NCBI GenBank assembly: GCA_017964055.1
Contig: JAGCSS010000188.1
Span: forward strand, 1 to 6,422
Origin: Lachnospiraceae bacterium
GTDB taxonomy: Bacteria > Bacillota > Clostridia > Lachnospirales > Lachnospiraceae
Length of the DNA stretch: 6,422 nt
Direction: 5' to 3'
Of the stretch, positions 1-5,743 are shown one piece after another. Positions within the stretch are counted from its first letter, which is position 1; every line of letters starts with the position of its first letter. Below the pieces are notes generated by a model. The model ran no database searches and was not told the origin of the DNA. It saw only the letters and a program-made list of their open reading frames with translations. A program made the position numbers and the translations under genes.

Positions 1-1866
1 CCCGCACACTCGGATATCGATCCGTACGCTTTTTACCTGGCTAAGAATTTCGACCAGCCGGCTCGGCCCTGCAAAAATGCGGAGGCGGATCCAGCCTGCG
101 GTTTCGAGGATGGAAAGGACGCCGGAGAATATGCGGCTCCGTATGCATGTGCCGGAAAGCCGGGTATTGCGGTGCTGGAGCTAAAAGACATAAAGAGTAT
201 CGGGAAATACGCATTTTCCGCCTGCCCGGACCTCGAGGAGGTCATCATAGACGCGCCCGGATGTGCGGTGGGACAGAACGCGTTCTCTGCCTGCCCGAAG
301 CTGAAAAAAGTCAGGATGAACGTGAAAGAGATCGGGAAAGCCTGCTTCGCCTACAGCAGGCAGCTCGAAGAAGTAATCCTCTCGGGCGTTTCGGTACTGC
401 CTGCGCAGAGCTTTGCCGGCTGCTACATGCTGAGCCGCTTTGAGGCAAAGAGCGTTACCTGCATGGGGCCCGGTTGCTTTGACGAATGCGTGCGTCTCGA
501 TTCGTTTGATTTCTCCGGGATAAGGCAGATCGGAGAGCGGGCTTTCGAGCGCTGTGATGCCTTAAGGAGCATTAAGCTGGACGCTGTGGAGTGCGGATAT
601 CACGCATTTGCGGACTGCGCGTCTTTAGGCGCGGTGGAACTTTCAGAAGATACGGTGCTTGGGAGCGGTGCGTTTACCGGCTCCACCCAGATCCGTTCGG
701 TCGTATGGAACGGAGAGAGCTATGAATTCTCGCGTTTTTCTGACAGCCTGAACCGTGTAGATAACCCTTTCCCGCCCCGCGTGCGCGAGGTGATCGCGTC
801 TGTCTGGTCCTGTTTTGACATACGCGAGGGAAAACAGCTGGCAGGATATAGCAGGGATGCGTCAAGGGTAACGATCCCCGCTGATCCAGAAGAGATAGGG
901 CAGGATGTCTTCCGCGACCATGCGCGCTTAAAAGAGATAGAGATCCCCGGGTCCGTGCGGACATTCGGCAGCCACGCTTTTTCGCAGACCGGGTGGCTCG
1001 CCGCGCAGAGGGCCGCTTCTGACATGGTCATCATAAACGGTGTCCTGATAGACGGCGCGAACTGCAACGGAGATGTTGAACTCCCGGTGGAGGTGAGACG
1101 TGTTGCGAGCTGGTGCTTTGCGGGCAATACCGCTATCACCTCGCTTAAGATACCTTCGGAGCGGATTGGGATCGAGAACCTCGCATTCCGCAACTGCCTG
1201 AACCTTAAGAAGATAACCGACTGGGACGGCAATACTTATGAGCTGGAGAGGGTAACGGATCTCAAAGATAAGGCTTATCCCGAGCTCATACAGAGGATAT
1301 TCTCGGAATGCATCAACTGCTTTAAGCTCGACGATGAGGGGAATCTCGTTGAGAGCACCGGCAATATCACGGACTTAAGATTCCCGGAGGGCATCATATC
1401 GATAGGCGATGCGGTGTATAAGGACTGCCACCTGCTCGAGACGATCGTGCTCTCAAGTGATACCGCGGGCATCGGCAGGTCCGCCTTTGAGAACAGTAAA
1501 TGGCTGCGCAGCGTGACAGGCGCAGGAGCGGTAGAAAGAATCGGGGCGCAGGCGTTTTCGGGCTGCCAGTCGCTCGAGGAGATCGATCTGTCGGATGCGC
1601 TCACACAGCTTGGCACCAGGTGTTTCGAGCACTGCGTGAGCCTGAAGGAGATACATATCTCAGACAGGCTGGAGAGTATCCCTTCGAGGGCGTTCTTCAG
1701 GTGCAAAGCCTTAAAAAGAATAGTTATCCCTCCTTCGGTAAAGATTATAGAGGACGAAGCGTTCGCTTTCTGCGAGAACCTTGAGGAAGCATACATACCC
1801 GCAGGGCTCGAGCTTCCGGACCGCGTGTTCGCATACTGCGATCGTTTATCGATCCACAGGACGTAA
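1..1866 (+). CDS. BspA-type leucine-rich-repeat protein, 5' partial
   Basis: The frame is open from base 1 to the TAA at 1864-1866 (621 residues seen) with no in-frame ATG near the left edge, so the start lies outside the window. A GTG at 172 could be called as a start, but the frame continues open upstream and that site sits inside the coding stretch. From about residue 60 the protein consists of LRR_5/BspA-like repeats: IG-x-x-AF-x-x-C-x-x-L followed by a short beta strand (IGKYAFSACPDLEEV, IGERAFERCDALRSI, IGAQAFSGCQSLEEI). Two non-LRR inserts begin at W236 and W408. Residues 1-57 are not recognisably LRR. No signal peptide, membrane segment or sorting signal is visible, but the N-terminus is missing and the C-terminus ends plainly (SIHRT), with no LPxTG motif. 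Such repeats usually bind proteins or surfaces; the ligand cannot be read here. The next gene starts 3 nt downstream, so the two are probably co-transcribed. Confidence 0.9.
   Translation, partial: PAHSDIDPYAFYLAKNFDQPARPCKNAEADPACGFEDGKDAGEYAAPYACAGKPGIAVLELKDIKSIGKYAFSACPDLEEVIIDAPGCAVGQNAFSACPKLKKVRMNVKEIGKACFAYSRQLEEVILSGVSVLPAQSFAGCYMLSRFEAKSVTCMGPGCFDECVRLDSFDFSGIRQIGERAFERCDALRSIKLDAVECGYHAFADCASLGAVELSEDTVLGSGAFTGSTQIRSVVWNGESYEFSRFSDSLNRVDNPFPPRVREVIASVWSCFDIREGKQLAGYSRDASRVTIPADPEEIGQDVFRDHARLKEIEIPGSVRTFGSHAFSQTGWLAAQRAASDMVIINGVLIDGANCNGDVELPVEVRRVASWCFAGNTAITSLKIPSERIGIENLAFRNCLNLKKITDWDGNTYELERVTDLKDKAYPELIQRIFSECINCFKLDDEGNLVESTGNITDLRFPEGIISIGDAVYKDCHLLETIVLSSDTAGIGRSAFENSKWLRSVTGAGAVERIGAQAFSGCQSLEEIDLSDALTQLGTRCFEHCVSLKEIHISDRLESIPSRAFFRCKALKRIVIPPSVKIIEDEAFAFCENLEEAYIPAGLELPDRVFAYCDRLSIHRT
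706..879 (+). repeat. Non-LRR insert, copy 1 of a supermodule in the LRR protein
   Basis: Residues 236-293 interrupt the LRR pattern. They start with WNGESYEF, continue through a helical-looking stretch ending in VIASVWSCFDI, and return to an LRR strand at VTIP. The same order of features recurs at 1222-1386, which indicates an internal duplication of LRR block plus insert. Confidence 0.6.
1222..1386 (+). repeat. Non-LRR insert, copy 2 of a supermodule in the LRR protein
   Basis: Residues 408-462 start with WDGNTYEL, run through RIFSECINCFKLDDEGNL and return to an LRR strand at LRFP. The aligned landmarks with copy 1 are W-[ND]-G-x-[ST]-YE, then [IV]-x-x-C-F-[DK]-[IL], then the strand ending in proline. 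The start-to-start offset is 172 residues and the end-to-end offset is 169 residues. The copies are diverged, so the duplication is old. Confidence 0.6.
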
Positions 1867-1869
1867 ACT

Positions 1870-2931
1870 ATGAGATACAGAGAACTGGGAAAAACGGGGC
1901 TTAAGATATCGGAGCTCGGTTTCGGGACGATCCCGATACTAAGCGGCCGGGTGCCGGTACTGCCCGAGTATTTCAGCCCCGATACACAGACCGCCGTCGC
2001 CATAATGAAACAGGCTTTTGACCACGGCTGCAATTTCTTCGACACCGCAATCCTTGAGGAGTACGGTGACGCGGAGATAAAGCTCGGCGAGTTCATAAAA
2101 ACCGTTGACCGCGGAAGGCTCGTCATATCGGACAAAGCCAGATTCTACGACGGCGCGCAGATATACAGGGAGGTGCTGCGCTCGGCCGAACACCTGGGCA
2201 CCGCACCCGACATATATTTTGTGCATCAGGTGGATGAGAGCAATGTCGATGAGGTGTTCGCAAAAGGCGGCGCCTTAGATGCGCTGTATGACCTTAAAAG
2301 GGAAGGAAAGATAGGCTTTACGGGCATCGCGTCGCATTATTACAATGTGCTGTACCGGGCGGCGCTCGATGAGCGCGTCGATGTGCTGCAGGGCAGCGGC
2401 AATATCCTCGAGCGCGGCATGCTCGACAGGATACGCGCCGAAGAGGCGTTCCGCGGCAAGGGCTTTATCCTGAACAAGGTATACGCGGCAGGCCTGCTGA
2501 TAGGGCCTTTCTCTCCGGCGGAGCTGATCGGAGGGGTACTCGAATACCCGTTTTCGAGCGCATTGCTCGGGATCGGGACCTTTGAGCAGGAGGAAGAGGC
2601 ATTCGGCAGGGAGTATCCCGTGCTGCATTTTTCGTTCGAAGAGGTACTGGACCGATTAAGGGGCGACTTCGAGCCTATCGGCTGCGACCGGTGCGAGAGA
2701 TGCGCTTGTCCCTACGGTCACGAGATACATACCACGCTGCGCCAGTTCAATTATTTTTGTCTCGGAAAGGAATACTGGGCGATAAACAAACTGAAGATGG
2801 ACCTCGAAAACACATACGAACACTGCTGTGCCTGCACCGACCGCGTCTGCATGAAGGACTGTACAAGGCACCTCTATATCCCCGAGGAGATCGCGCGTGT
2901 ACAACGCCTGTTGAATTCTTTCGGGAAATAG
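1870..2931 (+). CDS. Aldo/keto reductase with C-terminal iron-sulfur domain
   Basis: This 353-residue protein opens with the AKR beta-hairpin and first strand (RELGKTGLKISELGFGT). A plausible catalytic tetrad is D58 (FFDTA), Y65 (EEYGDAE), K89 (SDKA) and H119 (FVHQVD). The TIM barrel is followed by a Cys-rich tail typical of COG1453-type ferredoxin-fused reductases: C272-x2-C275-x2-C278-x-C280-P and C319-C320-x-C322-x4-C327-x3-C331. Compared with the usual CxxCxxCxxCP and CxxCxxCxxxCP, one residue is missing in the first motif and two are added in the second. D58 to Y65 is also two residues longer than the common D-x4-Y. Family knowledge suggests an NAD(P)H-dependent or ferredoxin-coupled cytoplasmic oxidoreductase; the substrate is unknown. 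The ATG is supported by AGGA at 1858-1861, and the upstream gene ends 3 nt before it. The family and Fe-S domain are secure, the reaction is not. Confidence 0.88.
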   Translation: MRYRELGKTGLKISELGFGTIPILSGRVPVLPEYFSPDTQTAVAIMKQAFDHGCNFFDTAILEEYGDAEIKLGEFIKTVDRGRLVISDKARFYDGAQIYREVLRSAEHLGTAPDIYFVHQVDESNVDEVFAKGGALDALYDLKREGKIGFTGIASHYYNVLYRAALDERVDVLQGSGNILERGMLDRIRAEEAFRGKGFILNKVYAAGLLIGPFSPAELIGGVLEYPFSSALLGIGTFEQEEEAFGREYPVLHFSFEEVLDRLRGDFEPIGCDRCERCACPYGHEIHTTLRQFNYFCLGKEYWAINKLKMDLENTYEHCCACTDRVCMKDCTRHLYIPEEIARVQRLLNSFGK

Positions 2932-2939
2932 TGTATGAT
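2911..2939 (+). promoter_or_regulatory. Candidate sigma-A promoter for the hydrogenase-maturation genes
   Basis: TTGAAT at 2911-2916 (4 of 6 to TTGACA) and TATGAT at 2934-2939 (5 of 6 to TATAAT) are separated by exactly 17 nt. The -35 box lies in the last codons of the reductase gene. Transcription would start near 2946, leaving about 25 nt of leader before the ATG at 2972. Co-transcription from further upstream is not excluded. Confidence 0.55.
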
Positions 2940-2971
2940 AGGCAGACAGACCGACATAGGAGGTATTTGGA

Positions 2972-3217
2972 ATGGATAGCCGCGTAGCAGTTCTCAGCAT
3001 CATTGTCGAGAATGAGGATGCCGTGGGTGAGCTTAACGAGCTGCTTCACCGTTTCGGCAGGTATATCATCGGACGCATGGGCATTCCCTACAGGGAAAAG
3101 GGCATCAACATCATCTGCATAGCGATCGACGCCCCGAACGATGAGATCAATTCGCTGACCGGCGCACTGGGCCGCATAAACGGCATCACGGCCAAGGCCA
3201 CATACTCTAAGGTCTGA
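2972..3217 (+). CDS. TM1266-family iron-only hydrogenase system regulator (ACT-like)
   Basis: This 81-residue protein matches the pattern of the small TM1266-like family, usually annotated as a putative iron-only hydrogenase system regulator. It is a single beta-alpha-beta-beta-alpha-beta domain: strand VAVLSIIVEN, helix AVGELNELLHRFG, strand YIIGRMGIPYR, strand INIICIAIDA, helix DEINSLTGALGRI and strand ITAKATYSK. The RMGIPYREKGINII stretch is the most family-like part. There is no helix-turn-helix, so a direct DNA-binding role is not evident; ACT-like folds often bind small ligands or dimerise, and 'regulator' rests mainly on gene neighbourhood. The ATG follows a strong AGGAGGT at 2958-2964 with 7 nt spacing. 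The gene ends in three consecutive in-frame stops, TGA TAA TGA (3215-3223). It lies directly upstream of hydF, a common position for this family. Confidence 0.88.
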   Translation: MDSRVAVLSIIVENEDAVGELNELLHRFGRYIIGRMGIPYREKGINIICIAIDAPNDEINSLTGALGRINGITAKATYSKV

Positions 3218-3221
3218 TAAT

Positions 3222-3245
3222 GACCGCAAAACTTAATACTGTCCC
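3222..3245 (+). promoter_or_regulatory. Candidate alternative pairing strand for the terminator
   Basis: GACCG (3222-3226) is complementary to CGGTC (3342-3346), and CTGTCCC (3239-3245) is complementary to GGGACAG (3335-3341). Together they give 12 uninterrupted pairs on the terminator side with a 12-nt bulge (3227-3238) on this side. The segment thus resembles a split copy of the terminator's 5' arm. Formation in vivo is inferred only; the local terminator hairpin should be kinetically favoured unless something holds it off. Confidence 0.35.
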
Positions 3246-3313
3246 ACATCCCCTGACACCGAAACTGACCTTGAGGTGAAAGACAAGATGCATCGCAGAC
3301 CTGAATACCACAG

Positions 3314-3354
3314 GACCGCTGTACCCTTGTCACAGGGACAGCGGTCTTTTTATT
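3314..3354 (+). terminator. Intrinsic terminator between TM1266-like gene and hydF
   Basis: Arms GACCGCTGT (3314-3322) and ACAGCGGTC (3338-3346) form a perfect 9-bp stem. It continues after a bulged A3323 with CCCT (3324-3327) against AGGG (3334-3337), closing a 6-nt loop. The stem runs straight into TTTTTATT (3347-3354). It lies 50 nt before hydF and may end the upstream transcript or act as a conditional attenuator. Confidence 0.85.
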
Positions 3355-3363
3355 GTTCATCGA

Positions 3364-3378
3364 GCGGGTTTTTCCCGC
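3364..3378 (+). other. Short GC hairpin upstream of the hydF ribosome site
   Basis: GCGGG (3364-3368) and CCCGC (3374-3378) form a perfect 5-bp stem closed by a TTTTT loop. It lies 15 nt before the AGGAGG of hydF. It has no following T-tract, so it is not a terminator on this strand; it could affect mRNA stability or translation, or be incidental. Confidence 0.4.
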
Positions 3379-3393
3379 AAGATACCCCGAAAA

Positions 3394-3399
3394 AGGAGG
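3394..3399 (+). promoter_or_regulatory. Ribosome binding site fixing the hydF start
   Basis: AGGAGG at 3394-3399 sits 4 nt before the ATG at 3404. It decides against an in-frame TTG at 3353, which would add 17 residues encoded by the terminator's T-tract and the short hairpin. Confidence 0.8.
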
Positions 3400-3403
3400 A
3401 AGC

Positions 3404-4618
3404 ATGAGTTTAAACGAAACACCGTCCGGCGAGCGGACGCATATTGGTTTTTTCGGCGTGAGGAATGCCGGGAAATCGAGCCTCGTAAACGCGATCACGG
3501 GTCAGGAGCTGGCCGTGGTATCGGATGTTAAGGGCACGACCACGGATCCCGTAAAAAAGGCCATGGAGCTGCTGCCCCTCGGCCCCGTGATGATCATCGA
3601 CACGCCCGGCTTTGACGATGAAGGAAAGCTCGGGAGCGAGCGTGTCAAGAAGACCCGTGAGATACTGAAGACCTGCGACATCGGGGTGCTGGTCGCCGAC
3701 GCGTGCGTGGGGCTTTCAGATACCGACCGGGAGCTGATGGCGCTCATCGGTGAGAGGAAGATACCGTCTCTCACCGTATGGAACAAAGTCGATATGGGTA
3801 CGGCACTGCCCGCACCGGAAGGCGCGGCAAAGGTCAGCACGCTCACCGGAGAGGGCATAGGAGCATTAAAGGAGAGGCTCGCAAGGCTGATCCCCGAAAA
3901 AGAAGAGAAGAAACTGGTCGGTGACCTGGTATCCCCCGGGGACCTGTGCATACTCGTCTGTCCGATCGATGAGTCGGCGCCCAAAGGGAGACTGATACTC
4001 CGCCAGCAGCAGACGATACGCGACCTGATGGATCACGGCGCGATCCCCGTAGTCTGTCGCGATACGGAACTGGCTGAACTTCTTAAGAAGCCCGGGATCG
4101 AGCCAGCCATGGTGATCACCGACAGCCAGGCCTTCAAAAAGGTCGCTGAGACGGTTCCCGATGACATCCCGCTGACGTCATTCTCCATCCTGATGGCCAG
4201 ATACAAGGGTTTCTTAGAGACCGCGGTAGGCGGTATCAGCGCAGTCGGTGATTTAAAGGACGGCGACAGGATACTGATGGCTGAGGGCTGCTCACATCAC
4301 AGACAGTGCAACGACATCGGCACGGTAAAGATCCCAGGGTGGCTTAGGGCCTACACGGGTAAGGAGCTCTCTATCGAGACGAGCTCCGGTAATGAGTTCC
4401 CCGAGGATCTATCGCCATATCGTCTCGTGATACACTGCGGAGGCTGCATGCTGACCGAGAACGCGGTGCTTGCCCGCATGGACGAGGCCGTAAAACAGGG
4501 AGTGCCGTTTACCAACTACGGTATCGCTATCGCTTTCATGACCGGGACACTCGAGCGCAGCCTGCGCCTGTTCCCCGCGCTGCATGAGCGGCTGACAGGA
4601 AAGGACGGCGGTGCATGA
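3404..4618 (+). CDS. hydF: [FeFe]-hydrogenase maturation GTPase HydF
   Basis: This 404-residue protein is the scaffold and carrier on which the 2Fe precursor of the H-cluster is assembled before transfer to apo-hydrogenase in the cytoplasm. The N-terminal GTPase domain (about 12-175) has G1 GVRNAGKS (18-25), a G2 region KGTTTDP (43-49), G3 DTPG (66-69) and G4 NKVD (127-130). A middle dimerisation domain follows. The C-terminal cluster domain has C296-x-H298, 45 residues, then H344-C345-x2-C348, the HydF [4Fe-4S] signature. The total length is normal for the family, and every key motif is present. The stop codon overlaps the hydE start (ATGA), implying coupled translation. Expression probably depends on the leader and terminator just upstream. 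Confidence 0.97.
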   Translation: MSLNETPSGERTHIGFFGVRNAGKSSLVNAITGQELAVVSDVKGTTTDPVKKAMELLPLGPVMIIDTPGFDDEGKLGSERVKKTREILKTCDIGVLVADACVGLSDTDRELMALIGERKIPSLTVWNKVDMGTALPAPEGAAKVSTLTGEGIGALKERLARLIPEKEEKKLVGDLVSPGDLCILVCPIDESAPKGRLILRQQQTIRDLMDHGAIPVVCRDTELAELLKKPGIEPAMVITDSQAFKKVAETVPDDIPLTSFSILMARYKGFLETAVGGISAVGDLKDGDRILMAEGCSHHRQCNDIGTVKIPGWLRAYTGKELSIETSSGNEFPEDLSPYRLVIHCGGCMLTENAVLARMDEAVKQGVPFTNYGIAIAFMTGTLERSLRLFPALHERLTGKDGGA

Positions 4619-5679
4619 CTGAACGCGAACTGATAGAAAAACTAGACCGTGAGCACGGGCTTTCGGAAGCCGAATACGCAGAGCTGATCGACGGCAGGGA
4701 TGAGGGAGCGGCTGAGCTGCTCGCATCGCTCGCATCCGAAAAGAGAAAGGCCGTGTTCGGAAATTCCATCTACACGCGCGGACTGATAGAGATAAGCAGC
4801 ATCTGCAAAAACAACTGCCTCTACTGCGGGATCCGCAGGGACAACAGGCAGGCAGAGCGCTACCGCCTGAGTAAGGAAGAGATACTTTCCTGCGCGGACG
4901 AGGGCTATGGGCTGGGATTCAGGACCTTTGTGCTGCAGGGCGGCGAAGACGCTTTCTTTACCGATGAGGTGCTCTGCGATATAGTTTCAGAACTTAAGAA
5001 AAAACATCCCGACTGCGCCGTGACGCTCTCGATGGGCGAGAGAAGCCATGAAAGCTATAAGGCACTGCACGACGCGGGAGCGGACAGGTATCTGCTGCGC
5101 CACGAGACCGCAGATCCGGAGCATTACGCGATGCTGCATCCCGCGGAGATGTCCTTTGACAACAGGATGCGCTGCCTAAAGGATCTGAAGGAGATCGGCT
5201 ACCAGGTCGGCTGCGGCTTTATGGTCGGCTCGCCCGGACAGACTTCGGCGACGCTCGCAAAGGACCTGACATTTATAAAAGAGTTTAAGCCCGACATGTG
5301 CGGCATCGGACCTTTTATCCCGCACAGGAACACGCCGTTTAAGGATGAGACGGCCGGTACCCTCGAACTGACGCTCTTCCTGCTGTCGGTACTGCGCCTT
5401 ACTTTGCCCGAGGTACTGCTCCCGGCCACGACGGCGCTCGGCACGATACATCCGCAGGGACGCGAGAAGGGGATACTTGCGGGCGCTAATGTGGTCATGC
5501 CGAACCTTTCGCCCGTGGGCGTCAGGAAAAAATACGAACTGTACGACAACAAGATCTGCACGGGTGAGGAATCCGCGCAGTGCAGAGGCTGCTTAGAAGC
5601 CAGGATGAAAGCGGTCGGATGTACGCTGGCCGTGGACCGCGGCGATTCGCCGGCAAGCCTGAAGGCCCGGAGCCTGTGA
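4615..5679 (+). CDS. hydE: [FeFe]-hydrogenase maturation radical SAM enzyme HydE
   Basis: This 354-residue radical-SAM TIM-barrel enzyme of the BioB/PylB-like group acts on the HydG-derived Fe(CO)2CN-cysteine complex on the route to the 2Fe subcluster. The cluster-binding motif is C64-x3-C68-x2-C71 (ICKNNCLYCGIRR), followed by the FVLQGGED motif (105-112), the GGE-type SAM contact. A second Cys set, C315-x7-C323-x2-C326, matches the extra cluster site found in many HydE proteins and known to be dispensable in some. Further family landmarks are MVGSPGQT, GIGPFIPHRNTPF and NVVMPNLSP. The length is typical. The start overlaps the hydF stop by 4 nt; a modest AGGA at 4597-4600 or AAGGA at 4601-4605 precedes it, so initiation may rely on coupling with hydF. 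Confidence 0.97.
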   Translation: MTERELIEKLDREHGLSEAEYAELIDGRDEGAAELLASLASEKRKAVFGNSIYTRGLIEISSICKNNCLYCGIRRDNRQAERYRLSKEEILSCADEGYGLGFRTFVLQGGEDAFFTDEVLCDIVSELKKKHPDCAVTLSMGERSHESYKALHDAGADRYLLRHETADPEHYAMLHPAEMSFDNRMRCLKDLKEIGYQVGCGFMVGSPGQTSATLAKDLTFIKEFKPDMCGIGPFIPHRNTPFKDETAGTLELTLFLLSVLRLTLPEVLLPATTALGTIHPQGREKGILAGANVVMPNLSPVGVRKKYELYDNKICTGEESAQCRGCLEARMKAVGCTLAVDRGDSPASLKARSL

Positions 5680-5743
5680 GATGGGCAGACGGGCTGTTAA
5701 TTTACATAAACATACAACCATGAAAAAGGAGAGATAAAACACT
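5680..5743 (+). other. Short AT-rich spacer between hydE and hydG
   Basis: These 64 nt contain the hydG ribosome site AGGAG at 5727-5731, 12 nt before the ATG, which is long but usable spacing. I saw no terminator and no good promoter, so hydG is most simply in the same transcript as hydF and hydE. An ATG at 5719 opens a five-codon frame that ends at 5736 before hydG; it overlaps the ribosome site and is most likely chance. Confidence 0.5.

Larger units (their letters stand above)
3218..3403 (+). promoter_or_regulatory. Structured leader between TM1266-like gene and hydF, possible attenuator
   Basis: This 186-nt gap has no credible gene. It holds, in order, a segment at 3222-3245 complementary to the 3' arm of the downstream terminator, an 8-nt palindrome GATGCATC (3287-3294), a small CCTG/CAGG stem (3300-3303 with 3311-3314), the terminator itself (3314-3354), a second hairpin (3364-3378) and the hydF ribosome site. 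I found no convincing -35/-10 pair between the terminator and hydF. Transcription of hydF therefore either reads through the terminator or starts at a promoter I cannot recognise. No known riboswitch consensus was recognised. Confidence 0.45.

Noticed and set aside
172..174. GTG start for the LRR protein
   Set aside because: The frame is open all the way from base 1, and the GTG has no clear ribosome site; a start beyond the left edge is simpler.
1275..2135. Long minus-strand open frame across the LRR/reductase junction
   Set aside because: It is opposite two well-supported genes, its translation is Ser-rich and low in recognisable motifs, and it has no plausible ribosome site. It is an antisense shadow.
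3218..3354. T-box or TPP riboswitch before hydF
   Set aside because: The gap is short for a T-box and lacks the AGGGTGG-type antiterminator bulge. The TPP core (CTGAGA and ACCTGATCTGG-type segments) is also absent.
3353..3403. In-frame TTG start that would extend HydF by 17 residues
   Set aside because: It lies in the T-tract of the terminator with no ribosome site, whereas ATG 3404 has AGGAGG just upstream and gives the usual HydF N-terminus.
3502..3984. Minus-strand open frame inside hydF
   Set aside because: It is a Ser/Pro-rich translation antisense to the GTPase domain with no family resemblance; it reflects the codon bias of hydF.
5719..5736. Five-codon leader peptide (MKKER) before hydG
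   Set aside because: It overlaps the hydG ribosome site, has no ribosome site of its own and has no regulatory-codon run or terminator after it.
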